A DNA stretch of 64,000 nt from positions 62,001 to 126,000 of the forward strand of contig NZ_FOQY01000012.1 of assembly GCF_900113865.1 (NCBI RefSeq), read 5' to 3'. Position 1 is the stretch's first letter; the number at the start of each line of letters is the position of its first letter. The stretch is from Streptosporangium canum. GTDB lineage: Bacteria > Actinomycetota > Actinomycetes > Streptosporangiales > Streptosporangiaceae. A program made the translations under genes and the position numbers. The notes beneath the pieces were generated by a model. It saw only the letters and a list, made by a program, of their open reading frames with translations. It did no database searches and had not been told where the DNA came from. Below are positions 7,702 to 16,046 of this stretch, one piece after another.

Positions 7702-8451
7702 TCAGTAGCCCGCGCCGGTGAGCATGCCGCCGTCCACCGTGAACTCGCTGCCGGTGCAGTAGCTCGCCCGGTCGGAGGCGAGGAAGGCCACCACGTTGGA
7801 GACCTCGACCGGCTTGGCGAAGCGCTTGATGACCATGGACTTCAGGAACGCCTCGCCGTCCACCTCGGCGGCGATCTCCGGATCCATCACCATGGAGGTG
7901 TTGATGGCGCCGGGGTGGACGGAGTTCACCCGGATCTTGAAGCGGGCCAGCTCGCGGGCCGCCGCCTTGGTCACGCCGCGCACCCCGAACTTGGAGGCGG
8001 CGTAGGCGGACATGCCCTCGGCGCCGATGAAGCCCTCGACCGAGGAGATGTTCACGATCGAGCCCCGGCCGGCGGCCTTCATGGGCTCGATCACCGACTT
8101 GACGCCGAGCCAGGTGCCCTTGAGGTTCACGTCGAGGACCCGGCTGTACTCGTCCAGCGTCATGTCGGCGATCCGGCGGAACTTCAGTATCCCGGCATTG
8201 TTCACCAGGATGTCGAGCTTGCCGTACGTCTCGACGGTGGTGCCCACCGCCCGCTGCCAGTCCTCCGGCCCCGTCACGTCCTGATGGACGAACAGCGCCC
8301 CGGTGGCCTCCGCGAGCGCCTTGCCCTCGTCGTCGAGCACGTCGCCGAAGACGACCTGGGCGCCCTCTTCGAGGAACAGCCGCACGTGGGCTTCGCCCAT
8401 GCCCCGCGCCCCACCGGTGATCAGTGCGACCTTGCCGTCCAGCAGACCCAT
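7702..8451 (-). CDS. Short-chain dehydrogenase/reductase (hydroxysteroid dehydrogenase-like)
   Basis: Classical SDR, 249 aa. Cofactor motif TGGARGMG at about 13-20 with an acidic residue after beta-2 (FGDV), indicating NAD preference; NNAG near 86; catalytic Ser in ISSVEGFIG and the YAASK pair near 152; C-terminal GSEFTVDGG. It resembles the FabG3/3-alpha,20-beta-hydroxysteroid dehydrogenase group, so oxidation of a hydroxyl on a steroid or hydroxyacyl-CoA is likely. ATG lies 1 bp after the stop of the upstream ligase gene, making it the last gene of the DUF35-VOC-ligase-ligase-SDR operon. Confidence 0.83.
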   Translation of the reverse strand: MGLLDGKVALITGGARGMGEAHVRLFLEEGAQVVFGDVLDDEGKALAEATGALFVHQDVTGPEDWQRAVGTTVETYGKLDILVNNAGILKFRRIADMTLDEYSRVLDVNLKGTWLGVKSVIEPMKAAGRGSIVNISSVEGFIGAEGMSAYAASKFGVRGVTKAAARELARFKIRVNSVHPGAINTSMVMDPEIAAEVDGEAFLKSMVIKRFAKPVEVSNVVAFLASDRASYCTGSEFTVDGGMLTGAGY

Positions 8452-8452
8452 C

Positions 8453-10600
8453 TCAAGCTCCTCGCGTGAAACGTTTGGCGGCGGCGACGGCCACGGCGGC
8501 CGACTCCATCGAACGGTAGACGGGGATCCCGGAACCGGCCGCGATCGCGCGGACCCCGTCCTCGACCCCGGGCGGCGCGCACTCGCCGTTCCTGGTGACC
8601 AGCGTGATCCTGACCTCGGGCAGATCCTCCTGGGCCTGGGCGAGGTTGCGGGCGCAGGCGTACAGCGGCTCGGCCGAGCTGCCGTAGGTGAAGAAGCTCT
8701 GCACGTTCACGTGGGCGACGACGTCCGGGTACGGCCGCCGCGCCACGATCGCCGCGATGGCCTCCCGGGCCAGCTCGGGGCGGCCACGCGGCCCCACCGG
8801 GATCTCCAGCGGGTTGGCCAGGGAGCTGCCCACCCCGATCCCGAGCGCCTTCAGCCCGCTCTTCGCCTCCTCCGGCAACGCGTCGAGCGAGAGCCCGGCG
8901 GCGTCGAACACGTCGGCGGCCAGGACGCTCGCCCCGCCGCTCGGCCCGATCACCAGCAGCGCGGGATCCCCGTCCGTGCCCGCGCCCCGGGACCCGCCGG
9001 TCACCGGGCCGGCGCCGGGCGCGCCCAGGCGGCGGGCGTGGGACTGGAAGAAGGACAGGACGCCGATCAGGTCGTCCTGGCCGGTGACCAGAGCGGCGCC
9101 GGACTGCTCGGCCAGGGCCTGCCAGACGCGGTCGTCGCCGACCATGCCGCCGGTGTGGGAGGCCGCGGCCCGCCGTCCCTGGGCGCTCCGGCCGCCGACC
9201 AGCAGGACGACCGGGAGCCTGCCGCGCACCGACATCAGGGCCTCGAACAGGGCGCGGCCGCCGCGCGGATCCTCCAGATACATGCCGACGACCGAGGTGT
9301 GCTCGTCGACGGCCAGCCAGCGCAGCAGCTCGGCCGGGGTCACGTCGGCGGAGTTGCCCACCGTGGCCACCCGGCTGAACGCCAGCCCGCGCCGCTCACC
9401 GACCCTGACGACCTCCCCGGCGAGCCCGCCGCTCTGCGAGATCAGCGCCACGTGGCCGGGCGGCCCCGGCTCGCCGCCGATGAACGTCTGGCCGCCGCGC
9501 GGGCTGTAGACGCCCATGCAGTTCGGCCCGAGCAGCCGCGTCCCCGCCTCCCGTGCCGCCCGGACCAGCCCGGCCTCCAGCTCGGGCGCGCCGGCCTCCC
9601 CGAACCCGCCGCTCATCACCTGGACGAACGGGATGCCGTCCGCCTGCCGTACGACCTCGGCGCACCTGCCGGCGGGCACGGCGATCAGCGCGTAGTCGGC
9701 GTCCGCGTCCGCCAGCGTCGGTACGGCGGGCACGCCGTCGATCTCGTCGGCCTCCGGGTGGACCGCGACCAGCGGCACCCCCGTGGTCCGGTAGAACTCC
9801 AGGAACATGTTCCCGAAGTTCGGCCGGTTGGTGGAGGCCCCCACCACGGCCACGGCCCGGGGCTCGAACAGCGCGGTGAAGTCGGCCTCCGCCGCCGGGG
9901 CCGGTCGCGGCGCCTCCCTGTGCCGGTCGTCCGGAATGTAGCGGGCGTCGACCGCGACGGCGCCCCGCCCGGTGACGATCACCGGGTTGAGCTCGAACTC
10001 GCCGAGCTCCAGCCGTTCCCACAGGCCGCCGGCCCCGCCGATCGTCAGCAGCAGCTTCACCAGGGCGTCCATGTCCGCGGCCGGACGGCCGCGGTAGCCC
10101 CGCAGCAGCCGGGAGCCACGCAGGGAGGCGAGCATCCGCCGGGCGTCGGCCTCGGAGACCGGGCACAGGCGCACCGCCGTGTCGCGCATGGCCTCGGTCC
10201 AGACGCCGCCGAGCCCGGCGAGCAGGACGGGACCGAAGCCCGGGTCGCGGACGACGCCGACGATCAGCTCGATCCCCGCTTCGGCCTGCTCCTCCACCAG
10301 GAACCCGTCCGGGGTGATGCCCTGGGCGAGGAGCCCGCCGAGCATCTCGGCCGCGGCCTCGGCGGCCTCGGCCGGCCCGGCGAGCGCCAGCCGTACCGCA
10401 CCCGAATCCGACTTGTGGACCAGTCCGGGCCCGAAGGCCTTGAGCACCAGCGGCGGGGCCAGCCCGCCGGCCGCCGCGGCGACGCCCTCGGCGGAGGCGG
10501 CCGTGGCGCCGCGCGGCACCGCCACGCCGGCCTCCCGCAGCAGCGCCTTGACCTCGTGCTCGGGGGGCGGGCCCGCGGCCAGGGGATCGGACCCGCTCAC
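8453..10600 (-). CDS. NDP-forming acyl-CoA synthetase, ATP-grasp domain first
   Basis: A 715-aa acetate-CoA-ligase-family enzyme. Residues 1-215 form the ATP-grasp domain (PLVLKAFGPGLVHKSDSGAV, EEQAEAGIELIVGV), then a CoA-binding Rossmann domain starts at about 240 (FEPRAVAVVGASTNRPNFG) and the succinyl-CoA-ligase-like domains follow (LLGPNCMGVYSP, VALISQSGGLAGE; the phospho-histidine candidate is in AASHTGG). The common order puts ATP-grasp last, so this is a permuted arrangement. Start GTG at 10600 overlaps the stop of the upstream AMP ligase by 4 bp; the longer frame running into that gene is not real. It likely activates or recycles an acid to its CoA ester in the same pathway; substrate unknown. 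Confidence 0.8.
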   Translation of the reverse strand: MSGSDPLAAGPPPEHEVKALLREAGVAVPRGATAASAEGVAAAAGGLAPPLVLKAFGPGLVHKSDSGAVRLALAGPAEAAEAAAEMLGGLLAQGITPDGFLVEEQAEAGIELIVGVVRDPGFGPVLLAGLGGVWTEAMRDTAVRLCPVSEADARRMLASLRGSRLLRGYRGRPAADMDALVKLLLTIGGAGGLWERLELGEFELNPVIVTGRGAVAVDARYIPDDRHREAPRPAPAAEADFTALFEPRAVAVVGASTNRPNFGNMFLEFYRTTGVPLVAVHPEADEIDGVPAVPTLADADADYALIAVPAGRCAEVVRQADGIPFVQVMSGGFGEAGAPELEAGLVRAAREAGTRLLGPNCMGVYSPRGGQTFIGGEPGPPGHVALISQSGGLAGEVVRVGERRGLAFSRVATVGNSADVTPAELLRWLAVDEHTSVVGMYLEDPRGGRALFEALMSVRGRLPVVLLVGGRSAQGRRAAASHTGGMVGDDRVWQALAEQSGAALVTGQDDLIGVLSFFQSHARRLGAPGAGPVTGGSRGAGTDGDPALLVIGPSGGASVLAADVFDAAGLSLDALPEEAKSGLKALGIGVGSSLANPLEIPVGPRGRPELAREAIAAIVARRPYPDVVAHVNVQSFFTYGSSAEPLYACARNLAQAQEDLPEVRITLVTRNGECAPPGVEDGVRAIAAGSGIPVYRSMESAAVAVAAAKRFTRGA

Positions 10601-12171
10601 GCCTCCTCCAGGAGGTGCCGATACCTCTCCCGGATCTCCCGGCGCAGCAGCTTGCCGGGGCCGCCGGAGGCGTCCTGGAAGTGGGGGAGCTCGTCGGCGA
10701 CCACGATGCGGTCGGGTCGCCGGTGCTCGGGCAGCGACTCGGCGAGCGCGATCGCGAGCTTCGACGGGTCGAGCGAGTGCCCGGCGCGGGCGACCACCGC
10801 GAGCAGGATTCTCTGCTCGGCCGCGTCCTGGCCGTCGACATGCGCGGGCACGCCCACCGCGCCGGCCTCGGCCACGTCGTCCAGCGCCACCGCGGCCTCC
10901 TCGATCACCGAGGGCTGCGACCAGGCGCCGCCCTTCAGGATCGCGTCCTCGCGGCGGCCGAGTACGGTCAGGTTGCCGTCCTCGGCGAGGACGCCCAGGT
11001 CGCCGCCGACGTACCACTCGCCGCGGAGCACCTCGGCCGTCTTGCCGGGGAGCCGGTCGTAGCCGGACATCCGGTGCGGCCCGGCCAGGTTGATCTCGCC
11101 GACCTCGCCGACCACCCGGTCGCCGGACGGCCCGGTGATCCGTACGGCGTTGCCGGTCCTCGCCCTGCCGGAGGAGCCGAGCGGCGTGCTGCCGTCGTCC
11201 ACCCGGCCGAAACAGGTGTAGGGGGCCTCGGTCTGGCCGTAGTAGCAGTAGACGCCCGCGCCGGGCAGCCGCTCCCGCATCCTGCCCAGCAGCGTCGCGG
11301 GAAGCGCCTCGCCGCCCAGCATGATGACCCGCAGGGACGACAGGTCCACCCCCTCGTGGTCGTCGGAGCCGAGCAGGGCCGCGTAGAAGGAGGGGATCTG
11401 CGAGACATGGGTGACCCTCTCGCGGGGGACCACCCTGAGGAAGTTCGCCGGTCCCCAGTCCTGCTCCAGCACCAGCCGCATGCCCGCGTACAGCGCCGGC
11501 CCGACCAGCGCGGGGAAGCCGATGCCCCAGATGATCGCCCCGGTGCCGAGCACCGAGTCCTCGGCGCGCGGCACGTCCAGCCAGATCCGCGCGGTCGCCA
11601 GCGACGAGGCGTGCGTGTGGATCGCGGCCTTGGGCAGTCCGGTGGTCCCCGACGTGTAGTAGAGGGCGAGCGGGTCGTCCCCGGAGCCGTCCGGCGCGAA
11701 CTCCCCGTCCGGGGCGGCGGCGGTCAGCGCGTCCAGGTCCACGGCGTCCTCGCCCGGGCCGCCGACCTTGATCCAGGTGGTCACGTCGGGCAGCCGGGGG
11801 CGGATCTCCGCCACGACCCGCTCGACGGTGGAGTCGTAGACGAAGGCGGTGGCGCCGGAGTGCGCGACGACCTCCCGCAGGGTGTCCACCGGCCAGTACG
11901 GGTTGAGCGCCGCGGTGACCGCGCCAAGCTTGGCCGCCGCCAGGTAGACCTCGGCCACGTGCAGCGTCTCGTTGAGCAGCGCCGCCACCCGCCGCCGGGG
12001 CTCGATCCCGGCCGCCGTCAGGGCGTGGGCGCGCCTGTCGACGATCCGGTCGAGCTCGGAGTAGGTGAAGCTCCGCTCGCCGCAGTAGGTCAGCGCGACC
12101 TTGTCCGGGGTGCGCAGGGCGTTGGCGGTGAGGATGGCGTAGGCGTAGTTGCCGTAGGGGGATCGCGCCAT
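10597..12171 (-). CDS. AMP-forming acyl-CoA ligase
   Basis: Class I adenylate-forming ligase of 524 aa. The nucleotide loop YYTSGTTGLPK is at 171-181; the later adenylation motifs YYGQTEAPY, the hinge-side GEWYVGGDLG and LGRREDAILKGGAW are present, and a candidate A10 lysine lies in GGPGKLLRREI near 513. Expected to adenylate a carboxylic acid and transfer it to CoA. A long-chain, aromatic or steroid-derived acid is possible; the operon (DUF35, VOC, second ligase, SDR) and the box at 13114 point to steroid or related acyl-CoA catabolism. I cannot assign it as FadD3 with certainty. Confidence 0.83.
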   Translation of the reverse strand: MARSPYGNYAYAILTANALRTPDKVALTYCGERSFTYSELDRIVDRRAHALTAAGIEPRRRVAALLNETLHVAEVYLAAAKLGAVTAALNPYWPVDTLREVVAHSGATAFVYDSTVERVVAEIRPRLPDVTTWIKVGGPGEDAVDLDALTAAAPDGEFAPDGSGDDPLALYYTSGTTGLPKAAIHTHASSLATARIWLDVPRAEDSVLGTGAIIWGIGFPALVGPALYAGMRLVLEQDWGPANFLRVVPRERVTHVSQIPSFYAALLGSDDHEGVDLSSLRVIMLGGEALPATLLGRMRERLPGAGVYCYYGQTEAPYTCFGRVDDGSTPLGSSGRARTGNAVRITGPSGDRVVGEVGEINLAGPHRMSGYDRLPGKTAEVLRGEWYVGGDLGVLAEDGNLTVLGRREDAILKGGAWSQPSVIEEAAVALDDVAEAGAVGVPAHVDGQDAAEQRILLAVVARAGHSLDPSKLAIALAESLPEHRRPDRIVVADELPHFQDASGGPGKLLRREIRERYRHLLEEA

Positions 12172-12179
12172 TATGGCCT

Positions 12180-12349
12180 CCGGTCAGAGGGGGGTGGAGG
12201 ACGCAGAGGGACGGGCAGGGGACGCAGCGGGAGGGGGTGCTCGGGGATCTACGAAGGGTCTTGGAGGGGGCTGCTCGGGGAACTCGGAGGACTCGGAGGG
12301 GACTCGGGAGGGCCGGCGGACTCGGAGGGGGCGGAGAGACTCGGAGGGG
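12180..12349. repeat. Purine-rich spacer with repeated ACTCGGAGG
   Basis: The 178-bp gap between the VOC and ligase genes is almost all G/A on the plus strand, with ACTCGGAGG-like words recurring around 12279-12350 and many GGG/GGGG runs. It has no believable ORF. G-quadruplex formation on the plus strand, or C-rich transcript on the minus strand, is conceivable. Confidence 0.5.
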
Positions 12350-12691
12350 TCAGAGGGAGGAGTAGAGGACGAAGACGTTTCCCGACGGGTCACGGAGGAC
12401 GGCTCTGATCTCGTGCGGCCCGGTCTCGGGCTCGCGGACCACCTCCGCGCCCGCCCCGGTCAGCTCCCGTACGGCGGCCGCGACGTCGCCGACCTTGTAG
12501 GACGGCGCGGTGACGTCTCCCGTCACCCGTTCCCCGGCCGCGACCAGCGCGACCGTGGCGCCCCCTCCGTCCAGAGCCGCGAACCGGTCGCCGTCGCGGA
12601 ACCGCACCGCCAGGCCGAGTGCGCCGGAGTAGAGGGCGATCGCCTTGTCCAGGTCGTCCACGGGGATCAGGATGTTGCCGAGCTTGGTCAT
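12350..12691 (-). CDS. VOC-family (glyoxalase-like) protein
   Basis: Small 113-aa single-unit protein of the glyoxalase/bleomycin-resistance/dioxygenase superfamily, opening with KLGNILIPVDDLDKAIALYS and ending with LRDPSGNVFVLYS; the beta-alpha-beta-beta-beta halves are visible. It probably works as a dimer and may bind a metal, but the metal ligands cannot be fixed by eye. Start at 12691 follows a clear AAGGAG site; an earlier ATG in frame lacks one. It sits 49 bp after the DUF35 gene in the same operon, so an isomerase/epimerase or binding role on an acyl-CoA intermediate is possible but unproven. Confidence 0.75.
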   Translation of the reverse strand: MTKLGNILIPVDDLDKAIALYSGALGLAVRFRDGDRFAALDGGGATVALVAAGERVTGDVTAPSYKVGDVAAAVRELTGAGAEVVREPETGPHEIRAVLRDPSGNVFVLYSSL

Positions 12692-12740
12692 CGAATCTCC
12701 TTGAGCGTGGAGACCCCGGACTTCAGCCATGGAAGGGAAG

Positions 12741-13103
12741 TCACGTCGGTCTCCAGTGAGGTAGGTCGTCGACGAAAGTCACGCACACCGGCATGCCGAT
12801 CCGCACCCGCTCCGGTGCGCAGTCCACGATCCGGCCGAACGCCCTCACCCCCTCGGGCAGGTCGATCCAGGCCAGCACGTACGGCTCCCGCCCCCGGAAC
12901 TCGGGCACGAACGAGCGGTGCACCACGGTGAACGTGTGCACGGAGCCCTCACCCGAGACGGGCTCGTAGGGGAGGTCGGTGCCGCCGCAGTGGGGGCAGT
13001 CGGGGGCGGGCAGGTGCACCCGCCGGGCGCAGGCCGTACAGCGTTGAATGACCAACTCGCCGCGACGGCAGGCATCCCAGTAGGTGAGCGTGTCACTGGT
13101 CAT
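12741..13103 (-). CDS. Zn-ribbon/OB-fold DUF35 protein (ChsH2-type acyl-CoA binding)
   Basis: A 120-aa protein with a rubredoxin-like zinc ribbon (CTACARR then CPHCGG, four Cys near residues 22-43) followed by an OB fold (SVHTFTVVHRSFVPEF, YVLAWIDLPEG, FGRIVDC). DUF35 proteins partner thiolase-fold enzymes and MaoC hydratases, binding the CoA part of the substrate; in steroid side-chain removal the DUF35 domain of ChsH2 binds Ltp2. The only thiolase-fold Ltp2-like gene here is 27 kb away (40623) under the same type of box. First gene of its operon; ATG lies 10 bp downstream of operator site 2. Confidence 0.8.
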   Translation of the reverse strand: MTSDTLTYWDACRRGELVIQRCTACARRVHLPAPDCPHCGGTDLPYEPVSGEGSVHTFTVVHRSFVPEFRGREPYVLAWIDLPEGVRAFGRIVDCAPERVRIGMPVCVTFVDDLPHWRPT

Positions 13104-13113
13104 CGATCGCCAA

Positions 13114-13129
13114 GCTAGCGCACGCTTGG
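13114..13129 (-). promoter_or_regulatory. KstR2-type operator, site 2
   Basis: On the minus strand CCAAGCGTGCGCTAGC, differing from site 1 (1704) only in the last base. It ends 10 bp before the ATG of the DUF35 gene; the short distance suggests a leaderless or near-leaderless promoter under direct repression. Confidence 0.7.
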
Positions 13130-13134
13130 TTGAC

Positions 13135-15252
13135 TCACAAGACGTCGCCTTCGGCGGATCCGTCCGGGCTCGGTCCGTCCTCGGAGGGCCGGTCCGGCGC
13201 GGAGGGGCCCGGCTCCGGATCGGGCTCGCAGGAGGGCAGGGGGAGCCGCACGTCGCGGGAGCGCATGGCACTCCCGGGGGCGGTGACCGTCACCACCCGC
13301 CGGACGTACTCGCCGCACGCCGGGAGGCCGGCGAACTCCACGGCGACCTCGCGCGTGTAGTCGGTCCGGCCCGACAGCTCCAGCGTCTGGACGGCGCTGG
13401 TGAACCCCCCCTCGCCGCCGACGACCTGCTGGGCGGACCCCAGCTTCACGGTCACCGCCGAGGTGCCGCCGGTCCGGACGCGGAAGCGGACCACGGTGCC
13501 GTCGAAGGAGACGATGTCCACGCTCTCGACCGAGGGGGCCGGGCACGGGTCGCCCCTGACCTCCGCCGTGCGGGTCCGCGGGCCGCCGGCCGCCCGGGGC
13601 GAGGTGGAGACCGTGACCCGCCGGTAGAGGGTCTGCCCGCAGGCCGGGGCGGTGAAGGCGTGCGGGACCGTCCGGGAGTAGGCGCCGGCCCCGGCGAGGG
13701 TGAGGCCGCGCGGGGACGACTCGGTGAGCCGGTCGGGGGTCTGCCCCTCGGCGAACCCGACGGTCAGCACGACGTTCGCCGTGGTGGACGCCCGCAGGCC
13801 GATCGTGGCGCCGCCGGCGGTGATCCCGGTGATCGCCAGTTCGCTGACCGCGTGCGCGGGCGGCGGCGTCCCGGTGGGGGCCGGGGTGGCGGTCCTCGGG
13901 GGAGTCTTCGACGGAGCCGGGGTCGCCGTCCTGGGGGGAGTCCTCGACGGGGCCGGGGTGGCCGTCCTGGGGGGAGTCTTCGACGGGGCCGGGGTGGGGC
14001 GGGCCGGACCGGGGCTCTCCGGGGCGGAGGGCCGGCCGGTGCTCGCCGAGGACGGCACGGTCCGGCCGGTGACGGCACGCCGGGACGGCCCGGGGGTGGT
14101 GACCGGCTCCGGTGGCGGGGATCCGGCGTCCTTCCCGGAGGACGTCCTTCCGCGGGGCGTCCTCCCGGGAGGCGCCGGCGGATCCCCGGACCCGGGGGAG
14201 CGCGGCGCCGGAGTGAAGATCGTGTCGGCGGAGAGCCGGTCGGGTGCCCGGTCGGCGGCGACCAGGCCGACGGTGACCGCGACGGTGATCACGGCCGCCC
14301 CGGCCACGACCCGCGGGCCCAGCCGGGGGCGGCGTATCCCGCCCATCCGGCCGGCCACGCTCCGCGCGACCGAGGTGCTCACCCTGGGGACGGGCCTGGC
14401 CAGCGGGAACGTCAGCGCCAGCAGCGTGGCGAGCTCGGCCAGGTGCCGCCGCCCGCGCTGCTCCCACTCCGGCCCGTAGGCCGAGAGCGCGGCCACCTCC
14501 AGGTCCGCGATGAACGCCCGTGCCGTCGGCGGCCGGTCCGCCGGGTCCTTGGCCATGCCCCGGGCGACCAGCCCCCGCGCCGAGCCCGGCACCGCCTCCA
14601 GCGGGATCGGCGCCGTCCGGTGCAGGCGCATGAGCGCGGCGGGATGGTCGGCCCCGTACGGCCTGCGCCCGGTGAGGCACTCGAAGAACACGCACGTGGC
14701 CGCGTAGACGTCGCCCGCCGCGCCGGCCGGCTCCCCGGCCCACTGCTCGGGCGCCATGTAGGGCGGGCTGCCCGCGGGCGTGCCCGGCTCCCCGATCCGG
14801 GCGGCGATCCCGAAGTCCGCCAGCTTGCTGGTGCCGTCCGCCTGGACCAGCACGTTCTCCGGCTTGTAGTCGCGGTGCGCGATCCCGGCGGAGTGCGCGG
14901 ACGCCAGACCCGTGAGGGAGCCCTTGAGCACGACGAGGGCCGCCTCGGGGCTCGTGCTGCCGTGCTCGGACAGGATCCTCCTGAGCGCGACCCCGTCCAC
15001 CAGCTCCATCACGATCGCGGCCTCGAGCACGTCCTCGTAGTACTCGTAGAGCCGGACCACGTTCGGGTCGCGCAGCTCCACCATGACGCGCGCCTCCTCG
15101 CGGAAGCGCGCCACGAACCAGGGGTCGTCCCTCATGGCCGCGTTCAGGTACTTGATGGCCACGTAGGCGCCGGTGGAGGCGTAGGTGGCCAGCACGACCC
15201 GGCCGCTGCCTCCGGCGCCGAGCTCTCGCACCTCGTGGTATCCCGGAACCAA
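13135..15252 (-). CDS. Receptor-like Ser/Thr protein kinase (PknB type)
   Basis: Membrane kinase of 705 aa. Kinase domain 1-255: glycine loop LGAGGSG, Lys34 in VAIKY, HRD at 126-128 (HRDYKPEN), DFG with Asp146, APE at 167-169. A juxtamembrane segment leads to one membrane helix at about 313-334. The extracellular part begins with a Pro/Thr linker containing three 12-aa repeats (PSKTPPRTATPA) and ends in two beta-sandwich-like repeats rich in TV and paired Cys. Start is TTG at 15252, 7 nt after a GGAGGGGG site; no other start fits the glycine loop. It probably senses an external ligand. The gene is not obviously linked to its metabolic neighbours. Confidence 0.88.
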   Translation of the reverse strand: MVPGYHEVRELGAGGSGRVVLATYASTGAYVAIKYLNAAMRDDPWFVARFREEARVMVELRDPNVVRLYEYYEDVLEAAIVMELVDGVALRRILSEHGSTSPEAALVVLKGSLTGLASAHSAGIAHRDYKPENVLVQADGTSKLADFGIAARIGEPGTPAGSPPYMAPEQWAGEPAGAAGDVYAATCVFFECLTGRRPYGADHPAALMRLHRTAPIPLEAVPGSARGLVARGMAKDPADRPPTARAFIADLEVAALSAYGPEWEQRGRRHLAELATLLALTFPLARPVPRVSTSVARSVAGRMGGIRRPRLGPRVVAGAAVITVAVTVGLVAADRAPDRLSADTIFTPAPRSPGSGDPPAPPGRTPRGRTSSGKDAGSPPPEPVTTPGPSRRAVTGRTVPSSASTGRPSAPESPGPARPTPAPSKTPPRTATPAPSRTPPRTATPAPSKTPPRTATPAPTGTPPPAHAVSELAITGITAGGATIGLRASTTANVVLTVGFAEGQTPDRLTESSPRGLTLAGAGAYSRTVPHAFTAPACGQTLYRRVTVSTSPRAAGGPRTRTAEVRGDPCPAPSVESVDIVSFDGTVVRFRVRTGGTSAVTVKLGSAQQVVGGEGGFTSAVQTLELSGRTDYTREVAVEFAGLPACGEYVRRVVTVTAPGSAMRSRDVRLPLPSCEPDPEPGPSAPDRPSEDGPSPDGSAEGDVL
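13887..13996. repeat. 36-bp in-frame tandem repeat, three units, in kinase linker
   Basis: Three near-identical 36-bp units encode PSKTPPRTATPA-type repeats just after the membrane helix of the kinase. Such Pro/Thr linkers probably span the cell wall, and copy number could vary between strains. Confidence 0.75.
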
Positions 15253-15394
15253 TTCAGTCCCCCTCCGAGCGCCGTCGCTTGTTCGACGGTCTCACCCCCG
15301 CCATCGGTTGTCACGGTTCGCGAACTTTGCCGGAGAGTGAGGTGACTGTCGTCCCCGGGGAACCGGCCGGCCCGCGTGTTAGGCTCTGGCGACA

Positions 15395-15410
15395 CCAAGC
15401 AAGCGCTCGG
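15395..15410 (+). promoter_or_regulatory. KstR2-type operator, site 3
   Basis: CCAAGCAAGCGCTCGG, 15 bp upstream of the ATG of the isochorismatase-like gene and before its GGAGG ribosome site. Both half-sites keep CCAAGC/CGCT. Confidence 0.6.
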
Positions 15411-15425
15411 GCGTTTGGAGGTCGG

Positions 15426-16046
15426 ATGCCGGTCGATCTGAGGTCACTGGCCGCACCGGGGCACAGTGCGGTGCTGGTGATGGAGATGCAGCGCGGGGTC
15501 GTCGGCGATCTAGCGAAATTTCCGGATCTGGTGGAGGTGTGCGCGCGGCGGGACGTGGTGGCCAACGCCTCCTCGGTCCTCACCGCGGCCCGTTCGGCCG
15601 GAATCCCGGTGATCCACTGCACCGCGGCCTTCCGCGCCGACCGGGCGGGGTCGCACACCGGCAACTGCCCGTTCATCACCGCCCTGCTCAAGGACCCCGC
15701 CCACATGCTGGAGGGCACCGGGGCGATCGAGGTCCTGCCCGCGCTGCTCGACCCGGCCGACCTGGAGTCGCGCCGCTACCACGGCTTCTCCCCCTTCACC
15801 GGGACCTCGCTCGACATGACCCTGCGCTCGCTCGGCGTCTCGTCCGTCGTCGCGGTCGGGCTCTCCCTCAACCTCGGCATCCCCGGCCTCGCCCTGGAGG
15901 CCGTCAACCTCGGCTACCGGGTGGCGGTGGTGGCCGACGCCGTGGCCGGGATCCCCGACGACTACGCGCAGGCCGTACTGGCCAACACCGTCGGCCTGCT
16001 GGCCGCGCGGGTGAGCGCCGCCGACCTCGTGGAGGTCTGGCGGTGA
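15426..16046 (+). CDS. Isochorismatase-fold protein lacking the catalytic cysteine
   Basis: A 206-aa alpha/beta protein of the cysteine-hydrolase (isochorismatase) superfamily: start VLVMEMQRGVVGD near residue 17, IPVIHCTA near 59, and the loop VGLSLNLGIPGLALEAVNLGYRV. In active hydrolases this loop carries a Cys before a short helix; here it reads SLNLGIPG with Gly instead, and the N-terminal catalytic Asp is Glu. It is therefore either a non-hydrolytic member or uses different residues. ATG follows GGAGGTCGG. The stop overlaps the next SDR start (TGATG), so both are co-translated, and the operator upstream links them to the KstR2-type regulon. Confidence 0.75.
   Translation: MPVDLRSLAAPGHSAVLVMEMQRGVVGDLAKFPDLVEVCARRDVVANASSVLTAARSAGIPVIHCTAAFRADRAGSHTGNCPFITALLKDPAHMLEGTGAIEVLPALLDPADLESRRYHGFSPFTGTSLDMTLRSLGVSSVVAVGLSLNLGIPGLALEAVNLGYRVAVVADAVAGIPDDYAQAVLANTVGLLAARVSAADLVEVWR

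Noticed and set aside
7811-7835. GGCTTGGCGAAGCGCTTGAT as another KstR2 box
   Set aside because: Lies inside the SDR coding sequence and lacks the paired arms at correct spacing.
10601-11017. N-terminal extension of the NDP-forming ligase frame
   Set aside because: It overlaps the conserved C-terminal part of the AMP ligase; the ATP-grasp domain begins at GTG 10600.
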